Shown: positions 1 to 10,731, numbered from the stretch's first letter. The stretch: DNA of 64,000 bases from Batillaria attramentaria (GCA_018292915.2 JACVVK020000147.1:430001-494000); one strand, 5' to 3'. Numbers and translations are program-made. The notes: generated by a model not told the origin, from the sequence alone.

Positions 1-264
1 GTGTACAGAACAACACATGGAAGTTCTTCCAATCCTGCTACACTCAGTTCAAAACTCAACCCGATAAATCCAACTTAAAATCGAGGTAACCTGTGTGATG
101 CTCACCAGACCGGAGAACGCGTTTTTCCGGGCTGAGTTGTGAACTGAAACTGGGACAGAGTGTATAGTGTCTGATCTGTTCAGTCTGATTGGCCATCGGA
201 TCCAAATCCAGTCGACCTTTCCGGGCCAAGTGATCACTCTGGGTGGGTGGCGCCGGCGGGGTGG
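1..264. other. Unassigned flank
   Basis: I see no gene, repeat copy or RNA signal here. Open frames are short and have no recognisable motif. Confidence 0.4.
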
Positions 265-424
265 GTGGGTGTTTGGGAGTTTCACGTCATTTCCCACAAC
301 TCATTTTCCATCAAAAGACGGGGCAACGAGAAAAGGCCAGAACAAGTGTTTGGCCCCAGCCGGGATTCAAACTCACTACCTGAGCAGCGAGAGGCCAACG
401 CTCTACCGTTCGGCTATCCCGAGT
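265..424 (-). mobile_element. SINE-A copy, diverged
   Basis: The + strand shows the reverse complement of the family: a GGGTGGGTGTTTGGGAGTTT tail, AAGACGGGGCAACGAGAAAA in the body, then GGCCCCAGCCGGGATTCAAA and a tRNA-like head at the right. The B-box has one change (TTCAAA for TTCGAA). It is older than most copies in the window. Confidence 0.8.
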
Positions 425-645
425 GGCGACTTTAAATAAACAATAATAATAATAATAATAGTGTTAATAAAAACAAGGAGGAACGGCCCCGTCCTACAAA
501 GTTGTTTCTCCAAATTTCATTTTATTTTGTCTGTTTTGTTGTTATTGTTGCCGGTTCTCCCCTCTCCAAGTTCTATCAATGACACTAGATCCTCTACAAC
601 CTCGACCGATTAGTCACGTGACTGGGGGTGGGGCCGGGTGGGGGG

Positions 646-683
<38 letters not shown>

Positions 684-688
684 GAGAG

Positions 689-861
689 TGGGTGGGTGGG
701 TGTTTAGGAGTTTAACGTCCTTTTCCACCACGTAAGGTTGATATCAAAGACGGGGCAACGAGAGAAAGGCCAGCACAAATATTTGGTCCAAGCCGGGATT
801 CGAACTCTCGACCCGAGCATTGAAAGTCCAACGCTCTACCATTCGGCCACCCTGGCTCCCC
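689..861 (-). mobile_element. SINE-A copy inside the Helitron-like element
   Basis: Complete copy in reverse orientation, from the GTGGGTGGGTGGG tail to the tRNA-like head CTCTACCATTCGGCCACCC. It lies between GA-rich tracts, so target duplications cannot be recognised. Confidence 0.85.
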
Positions 862-959
862 AGAGAGAGAGAGAGAGACGTCAGTTCCGTGAACTAAACA
901 TTTGACGCCAGCCTCAGGGAGGTCGTCATACAGAGAGAGAGAGAGAGATGACGTCAATT

Positions 960-1297
960 CCGCGAACTAAACATTTTGACGTCAGCCTCTAGCACTGCGA
1001 TCGTCTGAGGAAGCTTGTTTATGTCTTGTGATTTCCCTGTTGGCTTTGTGGCTTCCCCGATCGAATTATTTTTCACATGAAATCTGGAAGATCTAGAGGG
1101 CTGGTGAAATGTCGGAGGCAGTGACGATACTTGCTTATTTTATCTGTGAACTAAGCGTTTGACGTCAGCTTCACACTGGTGGTATCAGTGACAGATGATG
1201 CTTGTGCATGTCTTGTGATTTCCCTGTTGCTTTTGTGACTTCTCTGGCTGAATTAATTTTTACATAAAATCTGGAAGATCTAGAGGGCTTGTGAAAC
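960..1297 (+). repeat. Diverged internal direct repeat, two units
   Basis: Two units share CGAACTAAACATTTTGACGT / TGAACTAAGCGTTTGACGTC, then ATGTCTTGTGATTTCCCTGT and ATCTGGAAGATCTAGAGGGC. The offset is about 185 bp. Several TGACGTCA-like octamers occur in the repeat. Confidence 0.75.
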
Positions 1298-1839
1298 ATG
1301 GACTAGAATACCTTTGATTGTACTTATGGAATCGAAAATTTGGAACTCTTTTGACCGGTGATTCTCGCAGAAACTTGAAAAAGTTATGTTTATCTAAAAG
1401 TTCAGTTATTCTAAATGCTAAAGCTATAATGGTGCAGTAGTTCCTGTCATATGTGCAGTTGTCACACTAGACAAAAACGCCGGGATGATAAGTAATTTGC
1501 AGTAGTCTTTTCATAGATATTTGATCTTATGTGCAAACCACCCCTACCTCGGAAATATTTTTTTTACACAAAACCAGTCAGAGCTACAGAGCTGTAGAAC
1601 GAATACAGGCAGTGTGATTGGGTGAACTTCCAAAGTCTAGAAAATGAAGGAATTTGAACAACTTTTTCGAAAAAATTCGTAACATGACCGATTTTTTAAA
1701 ATCGGCGATAACTCTTCTGAAAATGCGGCAGGCTAAACATCGTAAAAGGTAGCTCTGGAGAAGGTGATTTCCCATTTTATCTCAAAGTAAAAAAGGCCTC
1801 CATCGAGGTGGTTTAGGTGATAGCCATCATTACATCCGT

Positions 1840-1842
<3 letters not shown>

Positions 1843-1889
<47 letters not shown>

Positions 1890-1896
1890 ACACACA
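1843..1896. repeat. (CA)n microsatellite
   Basis: CA repeat with a short GAGA interruption near its right end. Confidence 0.95.
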
Positions 1897-2079
1897 CACG
1901 TCTCACAACTCCCGCCAAAAAGAACGCAGCAGCATAGTGTGCACGTCAAGTGTCTATGACGCAGGTTTCGTTACGTCACTATGTGCGTGAAAGTATGTAC
2001 TGTGTGGAGAAACGTCACAGTCTTGTTTTGTATCACTGAAACTTGCTGCTGCGCGCAGCAAAATCTGCCCCGTCTCATA

Positions 2080-2107
2080 AAGTTGTTTCTCTATAGAGAA
2101 ACAACTT
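2080..2107 (+). other. 3' terminal hairpin of the diverged element
   Basis: AAGTTGTTTCTCTA is followed directly by its exact reverse complement TAGAGAAACAACTT, giving a perfect 28-bp palindrome at the 3' boundary. A stem-loop near the 3' end is a defining Helitron feature. Confidence 0.8.
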
Positions 2108-2116
2108 AAAAACCAA

Positions 2117-2560
2117 TAACGGTGATGAAGGTAAGTGCATCAATATAGGCGTTTTATTTCAGTTCCTGTAGGCTCAAAGCCCACCACGCACACTCAGGAA
2201 AATCACACGCATTCTCTCACACACTGGACATGTGGACATGAACACATTACAATCAGTCACGTGGTACGAATGGTCAGCTCGAATATTAAGGTTCGGAATT
2301 TAGAATTGGCAGAATTAATTTTGATTTTTTTTAACATATCCAAAGCAGAGGTAGACGAAGCCGGAGTACCCGGAGAGAGAACCCCCGTCGATCAGTATCA
2401 CATACTGCAGCTGACTGAAAAAAAAAAAAAAAAACAAAAAAACTGACTTGATGCCCCAGGTGGGACTCTTCTCCAGTCACCACTGATCTTCTCGCACTGG
2501 TGGCAACACCACCGAGTCACCGACCTCCCCGATGAATCGGACACCACAACCGACCTTTCT
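2117..2560 (-). mobile_element. SINE-B-like copy, old
   Basis: The + strand carries the family landmarks in reverse: CACGCATTCTCTCACACACT, then ACATTACAATCA, CGGAATTTAGAATTG, CCAAAGCAGAGG and GCCGGAGTACCCGGAGAGA. The tRNA-like head (about 2450-2560) is badly degraded and an A-run interrupts it. It begins about 10 bp after the Helitron-like element ends. Confidence 0.7.
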
Positions 2561-3519
2561 AACCGGTCATGACACGACCGTGGACACAGCATGGGGCTCC
2601 TCTGACAACCATTCATTAATGGAGCCATTGTTTCTCTTCGCCATTGAGCCTCCACCGAGGGAGAGCCCATGGAAAGATGGGGTTTCAGCAGCAGGCGTCA
2701 GATGACGATGCGGATCTCTCCGACGGCTTTGTCTTCAAGCTTGTCGCCAAGCCGGCCTTGGAGCGCGGCAGACCGAGATGTGATGTAACCGGGCGGGTCA
2801 AGTTGCGAGTCCTGCCTGCAACACGAGCTCTGTCGGTTGTGGCCGTTTTACAACAGCCGCTTCACGTGAATTGCTTGCGGCAGACGGCGCGCACTGAAGG
2901 GCGGGGATTAAACTGGCTTTGGGTTGAGGCATAAATTTCTTGATTATTTTAACAGGTTTGTAATAGGCAGGAAAATTAATGCGATACTTGGCTTCAGCTT
3001 TCCCATCTGAAGACATCAATCAAGTAAGCCCCGGACGGTCGGCAGCCCGTTTAGGACGTGGCAGTCAAGGGATGTCACCCTCCACACGCCCAACATCTTA
3101 CATCCCTTCTACGGTGGCTAAGCGGACTTGTTAGGCTGGAAATTTATGGTCCCATAATCCTTTACGCGCTGCTCATTTTCCTGCCAGCCCACGACTCCCG
3201 CTTCCTGTCGTAGCGTCACAAACTTGGGTTTTTATTCCTCCGATGTCCGCGCGCTCCGCACTAAATCAGGCTAGGCTGATTTACCGAGGAAGCAATTAGT
3301 GTTTCACTTGTCGTGACACTGCGGTTATGCCAGCCATCGCCATCGCCATCGCGACACGCTAAGGCAAGGCCGGTACGATTCATATATAGGTAGACGCACC
3401 GCCGGCCAGTTACTGAGGTAGGCTTGTATGTGAGAGACAACTCAAAAACTACGAGACTCTCTCCCTTTCTCTGTGTTTGTGTTTGTCACGGCCGTTCCGG
3501 AAAGAAAAGAGAAAGAAGA
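2561..3519. other. Unassigned
   Basis: No domain, splice pattern or repeat copy recognised. A 96-codon + strand frame at 2644-2934 has no family resemblance that I can see. Confidence 0.35.
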
Positions 3520-3524
3520 AAAGG

Positions 3525-3745
3525 ACCCCCCCCCAAAAAAAAAAAAAAAAAAAAATAAATAAAATAAAATAAATTTAAAAAGAACAAGAGAAAGAAAATA
3601 AAACACCCCCTCCCCCCCAAAAAAACCAAACCCAACAACAACAACAACAAAACAAACCCCAATACAAAACAAAACAAACAAACAAAACAACAACAACAAA
3701 AAAACAAAATAACCAAAACCCACAAACAAACAAAAAACCTTCTTC
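3525..3745. repeat. A/C-rich tract with (AAC)n and (AAAC)n
   Basis: Almost free of T and G on the + strand. The apparent membrane-protein-like frames on the - strand (runs of F, V, C, L) are composition artefacts. Confidence 0.85.
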
Positions 3746-3863
3746 GCAATCTAGTCCGGCCATTCTGAGAGACAGAATGCACCAGTCAGCACAGACTGTA
3801 GTCTCAATTTTCGGCGCTTCAATCACTTCAGCTAAGTTTTCTTTGGCCTGTGGCAAGCCCCCT

Positions 3864-3865
<2 letters not shown>

Positions 3866-3910
<45 letters not shown>

Positions 3911-3922
3911 CGGTGTGTGTGT

Positions 3923-3961
<39 letters not shown>
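3866..3961. repeat. (GT)n microsatellite
   Basis: GT repeat, interrupted once near 3910 by GACGG. Confidence 0.95.
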
Positions 3962-4251
3962 CGGTGTAGCGGGGTTTGCTGGAGGTCAGAACTGATCACA
4001 GATAGAGTACCGGATGTCGATTATGCTTGAAGTACTTGACACAAGACTGGGTCACGAAATCTTCTGGATAACTGAACTGACAACGTGACCGGCTGTCTGG
4101 TGCACAGCAGAAAAGTTGTATCTTTATGGCTTCGGAATCACTGAAGACTTTTGTATCAGTAGACAGCGAAACTTGAACTGACAGGCTAATCAAGTTCTAT
4201 CTTTGCTCACTGAGCCAACTTATGTTTTGGAACAGTTTCAGTCGTAAGTGG

Positions 4252-4427
4252 GGGAGCCGGGATAGCCGAACGGTAGAGCGTTGGACTCTCAATGCTCTGG
4301 TCGTGAGTTCGAATCGCGGCTGGGGCCAAATATTCGTGCTGGCCTTTTTCTCGTTGCCCCGTCTTTGATATCACTCTTGCGTGGTGGAAAAGGACGTTAA
4401 ACTCCCTAACACCCACCTCCACCCCCT
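4252..4427 (+). mobile_element. SINE-A copy, full length
   Basis: tRNA-like head GGGAGCCGGGATAGCCGAAC GGTAGAGCG with B-box GAGTTCGAATC, then GGGGCCAAATATTCGTGCTG, the CGTTGCCCCGTCTTTGATAT body and the GGACGTTAAACTCC tail. The head resembles tRNA-Lys/Glu. Confidence 0.9.
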
Positions 4428-4724
4428 TGTAAGTGTAGCCTGTAGGCTCGAGATACGATTCTGCCTTAATGATTATCACAGCTGTTATTGCGACTGATAC
4501 AATATTGTTAGCTGACTTTGAGCGAGCGGTCGAACATTCAAATTCTACGACTGTTATTACACTGGCTACTAGAGCGCTCAGTGTGGTCGCCGCGTCGTCG
4601 AGTACGCTTCTGTTGGCTCAGTGCCGGCATCACAGACGCTGTTATTGTCCACATGTCTAAATGGTGTGATGATAGATAATACGATAGATACATGAAAACT
4701 GCAAAAATTGCAAATTTGTTTTTG

Positions 4725-4812
4725 TTTTTGTTAAATGATAGGTATTGGGTGTCGCTGCACCGTGGCGACGCGCTACCCCCGGGGGAAGCAGCCCAAATTT
4801 CCCGAAAAGGGA
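4725..4812 (-). repeat. Short dispersed repeat G
   Basis: The reverse complement aligns with 11,585-11,670: both share CCCTTTC/TCGAGAAA-like, CCCCCTGGGGGAAGC-like and CGTCG(C/T)CACGGTGCAGCG-like stretches. Function and class unknown; the second copy runs on into a SINE-B-like core. Confidence 0.6.
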
Positions 4813-5124
4813 TAATAAAGTGGTAAAAAAAAAAATCTCAGAACGATCTATGGGCATAAAAATGGTAGTAGTACTACCTTTAGCCCTTTGAACCATAACT
4901 GTGTAGCAGTTTTATTTGAAGCGTTTCATCAATACTCGGAAACAGCCAATGACTGAAGTGGCAGCCTCGGCGCTATAGACAAACACAAGATGGCGGCGGA
5001 CTCGGGAAAGGGAGTCCGCAATCAAAACGTCTGATAAACAGGGGCACGGGCTGTATTTTAAGTTGTTACGACAATTACGTTGGGGTGGGGAGGGGGGGGC
5101 AGATAAACACATTTTATCATTTGT

Positions 5125-5200
5125 TTATGTTTTGAAGAAGGCGAAAGCCGAAACGTTGACCTGTGCCGTCCTTTGTGAAAGTTACATGTAAGTGGTTTCC
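5125..5200 (+). other. Possible Penelope-type retroelement end with a hammerhead-like core
   Basis: TTGAAGAAGGCGAAAGCCGA and the following AACGTTGACC resemble the core of hammerhead ribozymes found with Penelope-like elements (CTGAAGA, short stem II, then GAAAC). Stem II would be GGC/GCC with a GAAA loop. The first core base is T, not C, so this copy would not be expected to cleave. Weak call. Confidence 0.3.
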
Positions 5201-5542
5201 GTCTGTCCCTTTTATGTCGCTTTTATTTGCTTACATTTTATCATTGTTTTTCACTAGTGGCACAGGTTTTAACTTTTGGGATCTTAATTGGCTTTTCGAA
5301 ATTTTCGTTATATCTCTTCAGGCCACATGAGATATTAAAATGAGCCTCGGGCCGGTTAGCGATATTATTTTTACCTGCCACTTAAAGTACATTTGACCCT
5401 TGTTTCTGGAAACCCGTCAAGAGGCATGTTCAGAGCCAGTGGCAGACTTGGCTTGATAGATGGCCCGCTATTCCGGGGTGTGAATGATTATCAGAGTGCA
5501 CAGTTATCAGCTGAGTCAGTGCGGTCGGTGTAATGTAGGCAG

Positions 5543-5760
5543 TAGGCATATTGAATAGCGGGACTTCATAAAAAGGACTTCGCTGAGCAGCGTAACTGAC
5601 CCATTTACATGTAAAATTAGGCACGTTAGGGGTACCATTAGCTAATCATCGCAGCGCGTTAGCCGCTCGCAGCCTCTGCCGTGTGAGTCTAATTTACACG
5701 TAAATGGGTTAGCTGCTCAGCGAAGTCCTCCTTACGAAGTCCTACTCAGTAAAATGCCTA
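5543..5760. mobile_element. Foldback MITE (family 'TAGGCA'), copy 1
   Basis: The ends are inverted: TAGGCATATT...GGACTTCGCTGAGCAGCG at the left and CTGCTCAGCGAAGTCC...TGCCTA at the right, with TTTACATGTAAA-like inner arms. The arms are about 70 bp each and the element is 218 bp. The outermost TA could be a TA target duplication. A second copy is at 41,999-42,206. Confidence 0.8.
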
Positions 5761-6554
5761 ATGTCTCCTGCCGACGATGACGGTATCACGTGATTTGTCG
5801 GCCGGCCACATGACGCACAGTAACCCTGTCACGTGATCTCCCTGTTTTTGGATCCAACCTCAGTCTCGCGTGCATCCGACTGTGCAGTCCATGGAAGCCG
5901 AACCAAAGGCACAAGGGTATCTGTAATAATGGCTGTGAAAACGAGATGGTTGCAGCAGGTCTGGCAAAAGCGGCTGATTTTTACAGAAGCACTGAGGAGC
6001 AGGAAAGAGTTCGTCAAGGGGAATAATCACCACGCCTCATTTTCCCATGATTGATAGTCTCCCCCAACAGTTCCCAAACAAACCTCCAAAACGAACCGCC
6101 GTGCTACGTCGCCTCTCACCGACCCATGACACACTATGCTATTCCCCACAGAGCGCAGACCGAAGCAGATGAGAAAACCCGACGCATAGTCTTTCTGTAA
6201 TCACACCCCGCTTTCCCTTTTCATCATGTTGCTGAGCTCTTCAACTCCGGCCCAAACCTCCCCCCCCCCCCCCCCCCCCACACTTTTCCTCGTAAAACTA
6301 TACACTCCTGGTAAAAATCGCCGGCATGCTGCATATTTTCTCTCTGTCTGTAGTTTTGCGGGGTTTTCAGTAGGGTAGCCGAGTACGTTTCGACCGACAA
6401 GCGATTTTCTCGAATGACGAACAGCCAATTTCATGTTTGCCTCGTCCTTTCTGAGGCTGGCTGGTAATGTCATAGAAGCCGCAGTGTGTGTGTGTGATAC
6501 GTAAGGAACTTGAAGTTGGAAATGACGTCAAGTTCTCAGAACCAGTGATCAGTA
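5761..6554. other. Unassigned
   Basis: Contains only a poly-C run near 6261-6279 and no recognised gene or repeat copy. Confidence 0.35.
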
Positions 6555-7012
6555 ATAATAATAATAATAATAATAATTCGAAGAAGAAGAAGACAGAGAA
6601 GAAGAACTGTGTGTTGTGGGACGTTTTACCCAATTTCTTGAATGGGCTCAAAGCCGCGCCGCGAGCTGAACCCGCGGATACCCACGCTCACGTGAATCAC
6701 ACGCATTCTTTCACACACTGGACACACTGATATAAACGCATTACAATCACATCACGTGGTGCGAAGGGTCAGTTCGGAGTTTGTTTAAGTTTTGGAATTT
6801 AGAATTGCATCAGCTTATTTTCAAAATTTTGTGGGCTGAACATTTCCAAAGCAGAGGGGGAGGAAGCCGGAGTACCCGGAGAGAACCGGCCCCAACGACG
6901 GACCGTCCCGAATTAAAGGTGCCCGTACGAGAAGGAAAAAATGGCTCGAACTGACCTGACCTCACGCACTAGTTACAAAGTCTCTTAACCACTAGACCAC
7001 CGACCGCCTCAA
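6555..7012 (-). mobile_element. SINE-B copy
   Basis: Left to right on the + strand: the (AAT)n tail, TTTTACCCAATTTCTTGAAT, CACACGCATTCTTTCACACA, CATTTCCAAAGCAGAGGGGG, the core GAAGCCGGAGTACCCGGAGA, and a degenerate tRNA-like head CTCTTAACCACTAGACCACC. The sense direction is leftwards. Confidence 0.85.
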
Positions 7013-7104
7013 AATCCGGCGGATTTACCTTGTCTGAATCAGTTTTCATAGACACTGAAGGGACAATCAAAACTGTGTTATTGACGGAACTGTGACTGAC
7101 AATC

Positions 7105-7560
7105 TATAGGATCCAAACCTATACAGGTTACAGACCAGTAATAGCTTCCGGGTCATGTAGTAGACTACGCTAAATATAGTAGAAAATCTGTGCCCCTTTT
7201 AAAATTTGTGTGCAGAGTAAAAAAACCGGCAATCTGGTGCTTTTTGTTGGCTTTGTAAACAAGTTTCATGCCAGGTAATAGTAAAATTAGGGAAAATGAG
7301 GCTGGCTTGTGGACTATTTGTATTCATGCGCGGCTGGCACAGGAGCTAGCAAACGACCGTGGTCGCTGCCAACAATTCTAAAAAAAAACAAAAAACCCCG
7401 GAATATTGGAATTTGTTGAAATTTACTCTGCACATGAGTCTATGGCTGCCTGATCTTTGTGATTTTTTTTTTTTGGGGGGGGGGGGGGTGAATTTTAAAG
7501 CATTTCTAGGGTGTCATCTGCAACCTTATGTGTAAGAAGAATATACAAAGTTGCATCTAT
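7105..7560. repeat. Dispersed repeat E, copy 1
   Basis: Aligns along its length with 53,351-53,775. Shared stretches include GGACTATTTGTATTCATGCG, TGTTGGCTTTGTAAA and GGAATATTGGAATTTGTT. No reading frame is conserved. Class unknown. Confidence 0.75.
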
Positions 7561-8667
7561 GGTACGTAGTCTACATCGGGTAAGCGAAAGCGGGGAGGGG
7601 GTGGGGGGTGGGGGGTAGGGGGAGGTAACTTTCGGAACTTTCGACCCGCGAGAGTAGTAAAATAAACATTGCAGACTCTAGAACGGCTAGGGTGAAAAAT
7701 AATGCACATTTGAAAAACTTATGAACTGGTCAGTGAGTACAAATTACGTTTCTGCGGGGGGTGAAACAAGTGTGTGTGCTTGAAGAGGCTTTTTAAAATG
7801 GGCAAATTAAGTGGCAGAAGTATACACCAGAGACAGAGAAAAAAGGGAATTAAGTTGAACACTGATCATTAAGAGCAAATTTACGTTTATTACTGGGGAA
7901 AAAATGGTAATCCTACCTTGTAAAATGCATGAGGAGAACGACTCGGAAAAAAAAAATCAGAAAAAAAACACACACAAACGCAAACACAACACTCTAATCA
8001 CTCGGTAAAAAGACACCGATCAGTAAGTGCATGTTTCTGTTTGCGGATAAAAATGGCGACTGTGCGTTTTGAGACAGCCCCAAAAGAGAACCGTGTGCAA
8101 ATGGTGAAACTGCGCAACCCCGGGGGCGGTCCACGTGGACATGTGATAGTGTTGAAGTCAGCAATGGAAGAAGGCAACAGATAAATATGTGCTCATTAAA
8201 CGCTGGCATTAACGTACATCTAGATGAAATACGGCTGTCGAAACCCTGGTGTCTGGCGAGGCCATTACTTTTTGGGGGAAACTCAAGGTGTCAAAATTTA
8301 ATGTCAAAAATCCCCTTTGAAGTCTATCTAATGGAAAGTACACACTGCCGCTTCGGGGAGATAACTGCCGCTCAGCCGCCAAGTGGAACGGCACTCAACG
8401 AGGTCACGTGACGCCCTGCTCGCCGTTTCATTGGCTGGAATGTTAAACGAAAAACGGTAAGTGCTCTCGATGAGATGCTTTTGACAGATAAGTCGGTTTG
8501 GGAGCGACCATAACTCAGGCCGGCTCTGAGTGGTGAAGGCAGATTATGAGGAAATTGTTTTGTCATAATCGCAGTGTAACATTTCAGCGTAGCCGAGGAG
8601 CGGTTGGGGGTAGATGGCATCAGCGTGGAATAGGGGCAGGGTTGTTAGGGGCTGGCGGGAGGCGAGC
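7561..8667. other. Unassigned
   Basis: No coding, RNA or repeat signal identified apart from short G-rich and A-rich runs. Confidence 0.35.
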
Positions 8668-8770
8668 TGATGGCTTTTGAAGAAGTGGGGTGTGAGCTCG
8701 GGTGGTAAGAGAGTGGCCCAACAGTAGAGCTGGGCCCTGCAAAACCTCGCGTGAGCCCTGCAAAACGCTG
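8668..8770 (+). repeat. Dispersed ~85-bp motif, copy 1 of 3
   Basis: Carries TTTTGAAGAAGTGGGGTGTG and AGCTCGGGTGGTAAGA, then GTGGCC and GTGAGCCCTGCAAAA. Related copies are at 9756-9835 and 9927-10,010. Confidence 0.6.
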
Positions 8771-9069
8771 AAGTGGTCACTTTCGTACAGTTTTGTCCTT
8801 AAAGCTCTCGTCCGACGTGGCGATTTTGCTCTCCAACCTGCTTTAAAGGCTGCCTTACACGTGGATAGTTTTCGCACTATCCTATCGACTATCGGCCGTT
8901 AATCCGTTCCGATAGTCATCCGCTAGTCTATCCATCCCTGCGGACAGCCCCCTATCCGCTATACATCCGCGATAGAACTGGCTTCTAAATTTCTATCCAC
9001 TGGTCGCTAGTCTAGCATTCAGCGACCAATCAACAGTAGGATGGTCACGTGAGTCGTGACGTATTCAAG

Positions 9070-9225
9070 ATGGCCGAGAAGATGGACGACTGTGCCACAG
9101 CAAGGTTTATCGAGCTTGTGAGAGAAAATCCAAGCATATGGGATACGAGGGACGAAACTACACGGTTCGTCTTCTTCGGCAAGAGTAGCAACAGCGGCCG
9201 CAATCACTTCCAAGTCTTCTTCTGA
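9070..9225 (+). pseudogene. Truncated MADF-domain start (Harbinger accessory protein)
   Basis: ATG at 9070 opens a 51-codon frame with RFIELVRENPSIWDTRDE at residues 11-28. This matches the first helix of MADF (Myb/SANT-like in Adf-1) domains, whose typical pattern is an (I/L)-(I/E)-L-V-(R/K)-x-x-P-x-(L/I)-W-(D/N). The domain normally needs about 85 residues; only the first third is here. After about residue 32 the frame reads the antisense of the opposing fragment and stops at 9223-9225, so it is not a functional protein. In the intact element this partner is thought to help bind the transposon ends. Confidence 0.6.
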
Positions 9226-9273
9226 ATCATCTGAATCGTAGTCCGCCATGGGAGCCGCCATTTTGTCTCGCAT
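9165..9273 (-). pseudogene. Truncated acidic N-terminus, transposase-like
   Basis: Reading leftwards from ATG at 9273 (alternative ATGs at 9261 and 9249) gives MADYDSDDSEEDLEV and IAAAVATLAEEDE. A short acidic start followed by an alanine-rich helix is usual at the N-terminus of HARBI1-like transposases. No catalytic DDE residue is present; the fragment ends where it meets the opposing MADF fragment. Assignment rests mainly on context. Confidence 0.45.
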
Positions 9274-9755
9274 GACTTTCCATATATGGTAAACGCGTAC
9301 TACATGGCTATCGACGTGTACGGCGAGGGACTGACCCTCCACCAGTCGGCTAGATGATAGTTGACAGGACAGGGATAGGGCGACTTCTAGCAACGTGTAG
9401 GACCAGCTTGAAACGCACTCCCAGCCAATATTAAATCGGTTCGCCAGGGGCACTGACACGCCTCGCCGTCTGCTCGCCAGTGAATAGCACACGGTCCTAT
9501 TTTTTTTCCCTCGCCACGCCAGTCAATCGCCGCTGACCGCACGCTATCGCTCTTTGTGTATTGTCCAGCGCCAGGCCGGCGGCGCAGTCCGCTCACTGCA
9601 CGCTCCTTAACGTGTGAACAGAAAAGCCCTTCGGCGAGAGTTTGAAGTCTCCGCAGGCTCTCAGCGTGTGCCGTTGCCCTTACCGTACGCGCCTCACCCA
9701 GTCGCCAACGACATAGTCCGCGGCATACCCTCAGTCTTGCCAGATACGTGATGGT

Positions 9756-9835
9756 CACGCTTGAAGTGAGTTCGGGTGGTAAAAGTGGCCTGACGAAAGC
9801 CTCAAGTAAGCCCTAGAATAAGTTTGAATTTTCAT
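9756..9835 (+). repeat. Dispersed ~85-bp motif, copy 2 of 3
   Basis: Carries GCTTGAAGTGAGTTCGGGTG, GTAAAAGTGGCC and TAAGCCCTAGAATAAGTTTG, matching the copies at 8668 and 9927. Confidence 0.6.
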
Positions 9836-9926
9836 TGCCGTCTGTAGTCAGTTTTGGCCATCCTGTACGCGGCGTACTCTGTCGCAGCGACATACATGTA
9901 GTATGTTATGTATCCTGGTAATGATA

Positions 9927-10010
9927 ACTTTTGAAGAAGTGGAGTGTGAGCTCGGGGGTTTAAAGCGGCCCCACTGACGAAAACCTCATGTAAGCCCTAG
10001 AATAAGTTTA
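9927..10010 (+). repeat. Dispersed ~85-bp motif, copy 3 of 3
   Basis: Carries ACTTTTGAAGAAGTGGAGTG, TGAGCTCGGGGG, ACGAAAACCTCATGTAAGCC and CTAGAATAAGTTT. Confidence 0.65.
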
Positions 10011-10504
10011 TATTGTCACGTTTTTTCCGTGTTAATGTTCCTCGTGTGACATACAGCTACAGCATGTCTCTGCTCCTCTTTTCTTATTTTGTCGTGTTCG
10101 CTGTTTGTTCGAACTGAAAACGTCACCCCGTGTGAAATGAGCCTTAAGGGGAACCAACTCTTTACAAAAGGATTCTCGATAGCTCAAAACATTCGCCGGA
10201 GCCCAACCCCGCCTGCGGTTCTAAGAGCATGAAACTCAGGTCCCAAGACAGATAAGGTTTAATCGAGTTGGCAGCGCTCGCGCAAACCTTTTTGATCCTG
10301 CCAATGTGAGGCCGGTATCGTCGGAAAGTAAACTACATTGTATCAAAAGGTTTATTTGTGCGGTCGTGCTATCCACTGTCATAACGTTGGGATGACGTAA
10401 GTTAACGAACTCGACGGCTGAGTGCATCGTGTTGCGTGAGATAAACTGGCGTGAAAATTGGTTGTCTAGTCTATAGGGTGGCAGGCTGTACCCTCCCTTC
10501 CACC

Positions 10505-10507
10505 CCG

Positions 10508-10592
<85 letters not shown>
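10505..10592. repeat. (CA)n microsatellite
   Basis: Almost pure CA tract of about 44 units. Confidence 0.97.
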
Positions 10593-10594
<2 letters not shown>

Positions 10595-10667
10595 TGTCTA
10601 TCCGCATACTCACGCAGGCAGAAGTGGTCGGACGCATGAAAAGCCGACTGAGCAGCCTGAGGTCTGT

Positions 10668-10670
<3 letters not shown>

Positions 10671-10708
<38 letters not shown>

Positions 10709-10731
10709 CAGACAGACAGACAGAGAGAAAA
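10671..10731. repeat. (GA)n and (GACA)n microsatellite
   Basis: GA units passing into GACAGACA units and back. Confidence 0.95.

Larger units (their letters stand above)
472..2107 (+). mobile_element. Diverged member of the Helitron/HINE-like family
   Basis: The 5' end AACAAGGAGG matches AACAAGATGG of the three close copies, and the subterminal motif AAAGTTGTTTCTCC follows about 25 bp later, as TATGTTGTTTCC does in them. The 3' end is a perfect hairpin whose arms repeat that motif (2080-2107) and is followed by AAAAA, as in the close copies. Inside are a GA tract, a SINE-A insertion (689-861), a diverged direct repeat (about 960-1113 and 1146-1297), a CGGCGATAACTC-like core near 1700 and a CA tract. 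No coding capacity is visible. Family membership rests on shared ends and architecture, because the middle has diverged strongly. Confidence 0.65.
8848..9395. mobile_element. Internally deleted PIF/Harbinger-type relic
   Basis: The left end reads GGCTGCCTTACACGT and the reverse complement of the right end reads AGCTGGTCCTACACGT, forming short imperfect inverted repeats. The left subterminal region is dense in CTATC/GATAG words, the right has a few. Between them lie the starts of two convergent frames: a MADF-type DNA-binding protein from the left and an acidic transposase-like start from the right. PIF/Harbinger transposons normally carry exactly these two genes, a nuclease and a Myb/SANT- or MADF-like partner. 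The middle of both genes is missing, as in a MITE formed by internal deletion. A clean 3-bp target duplication was not found. Confidence 0.6.

Noticed and set aside
4252..4330. SINE-A heads as functional tRNA genes
   Set aside because: The heads have A- and B-boxes but are always joined to the same SINE body, have imperfect acceptor and anticodon stems, and are dispersed with target duplications.
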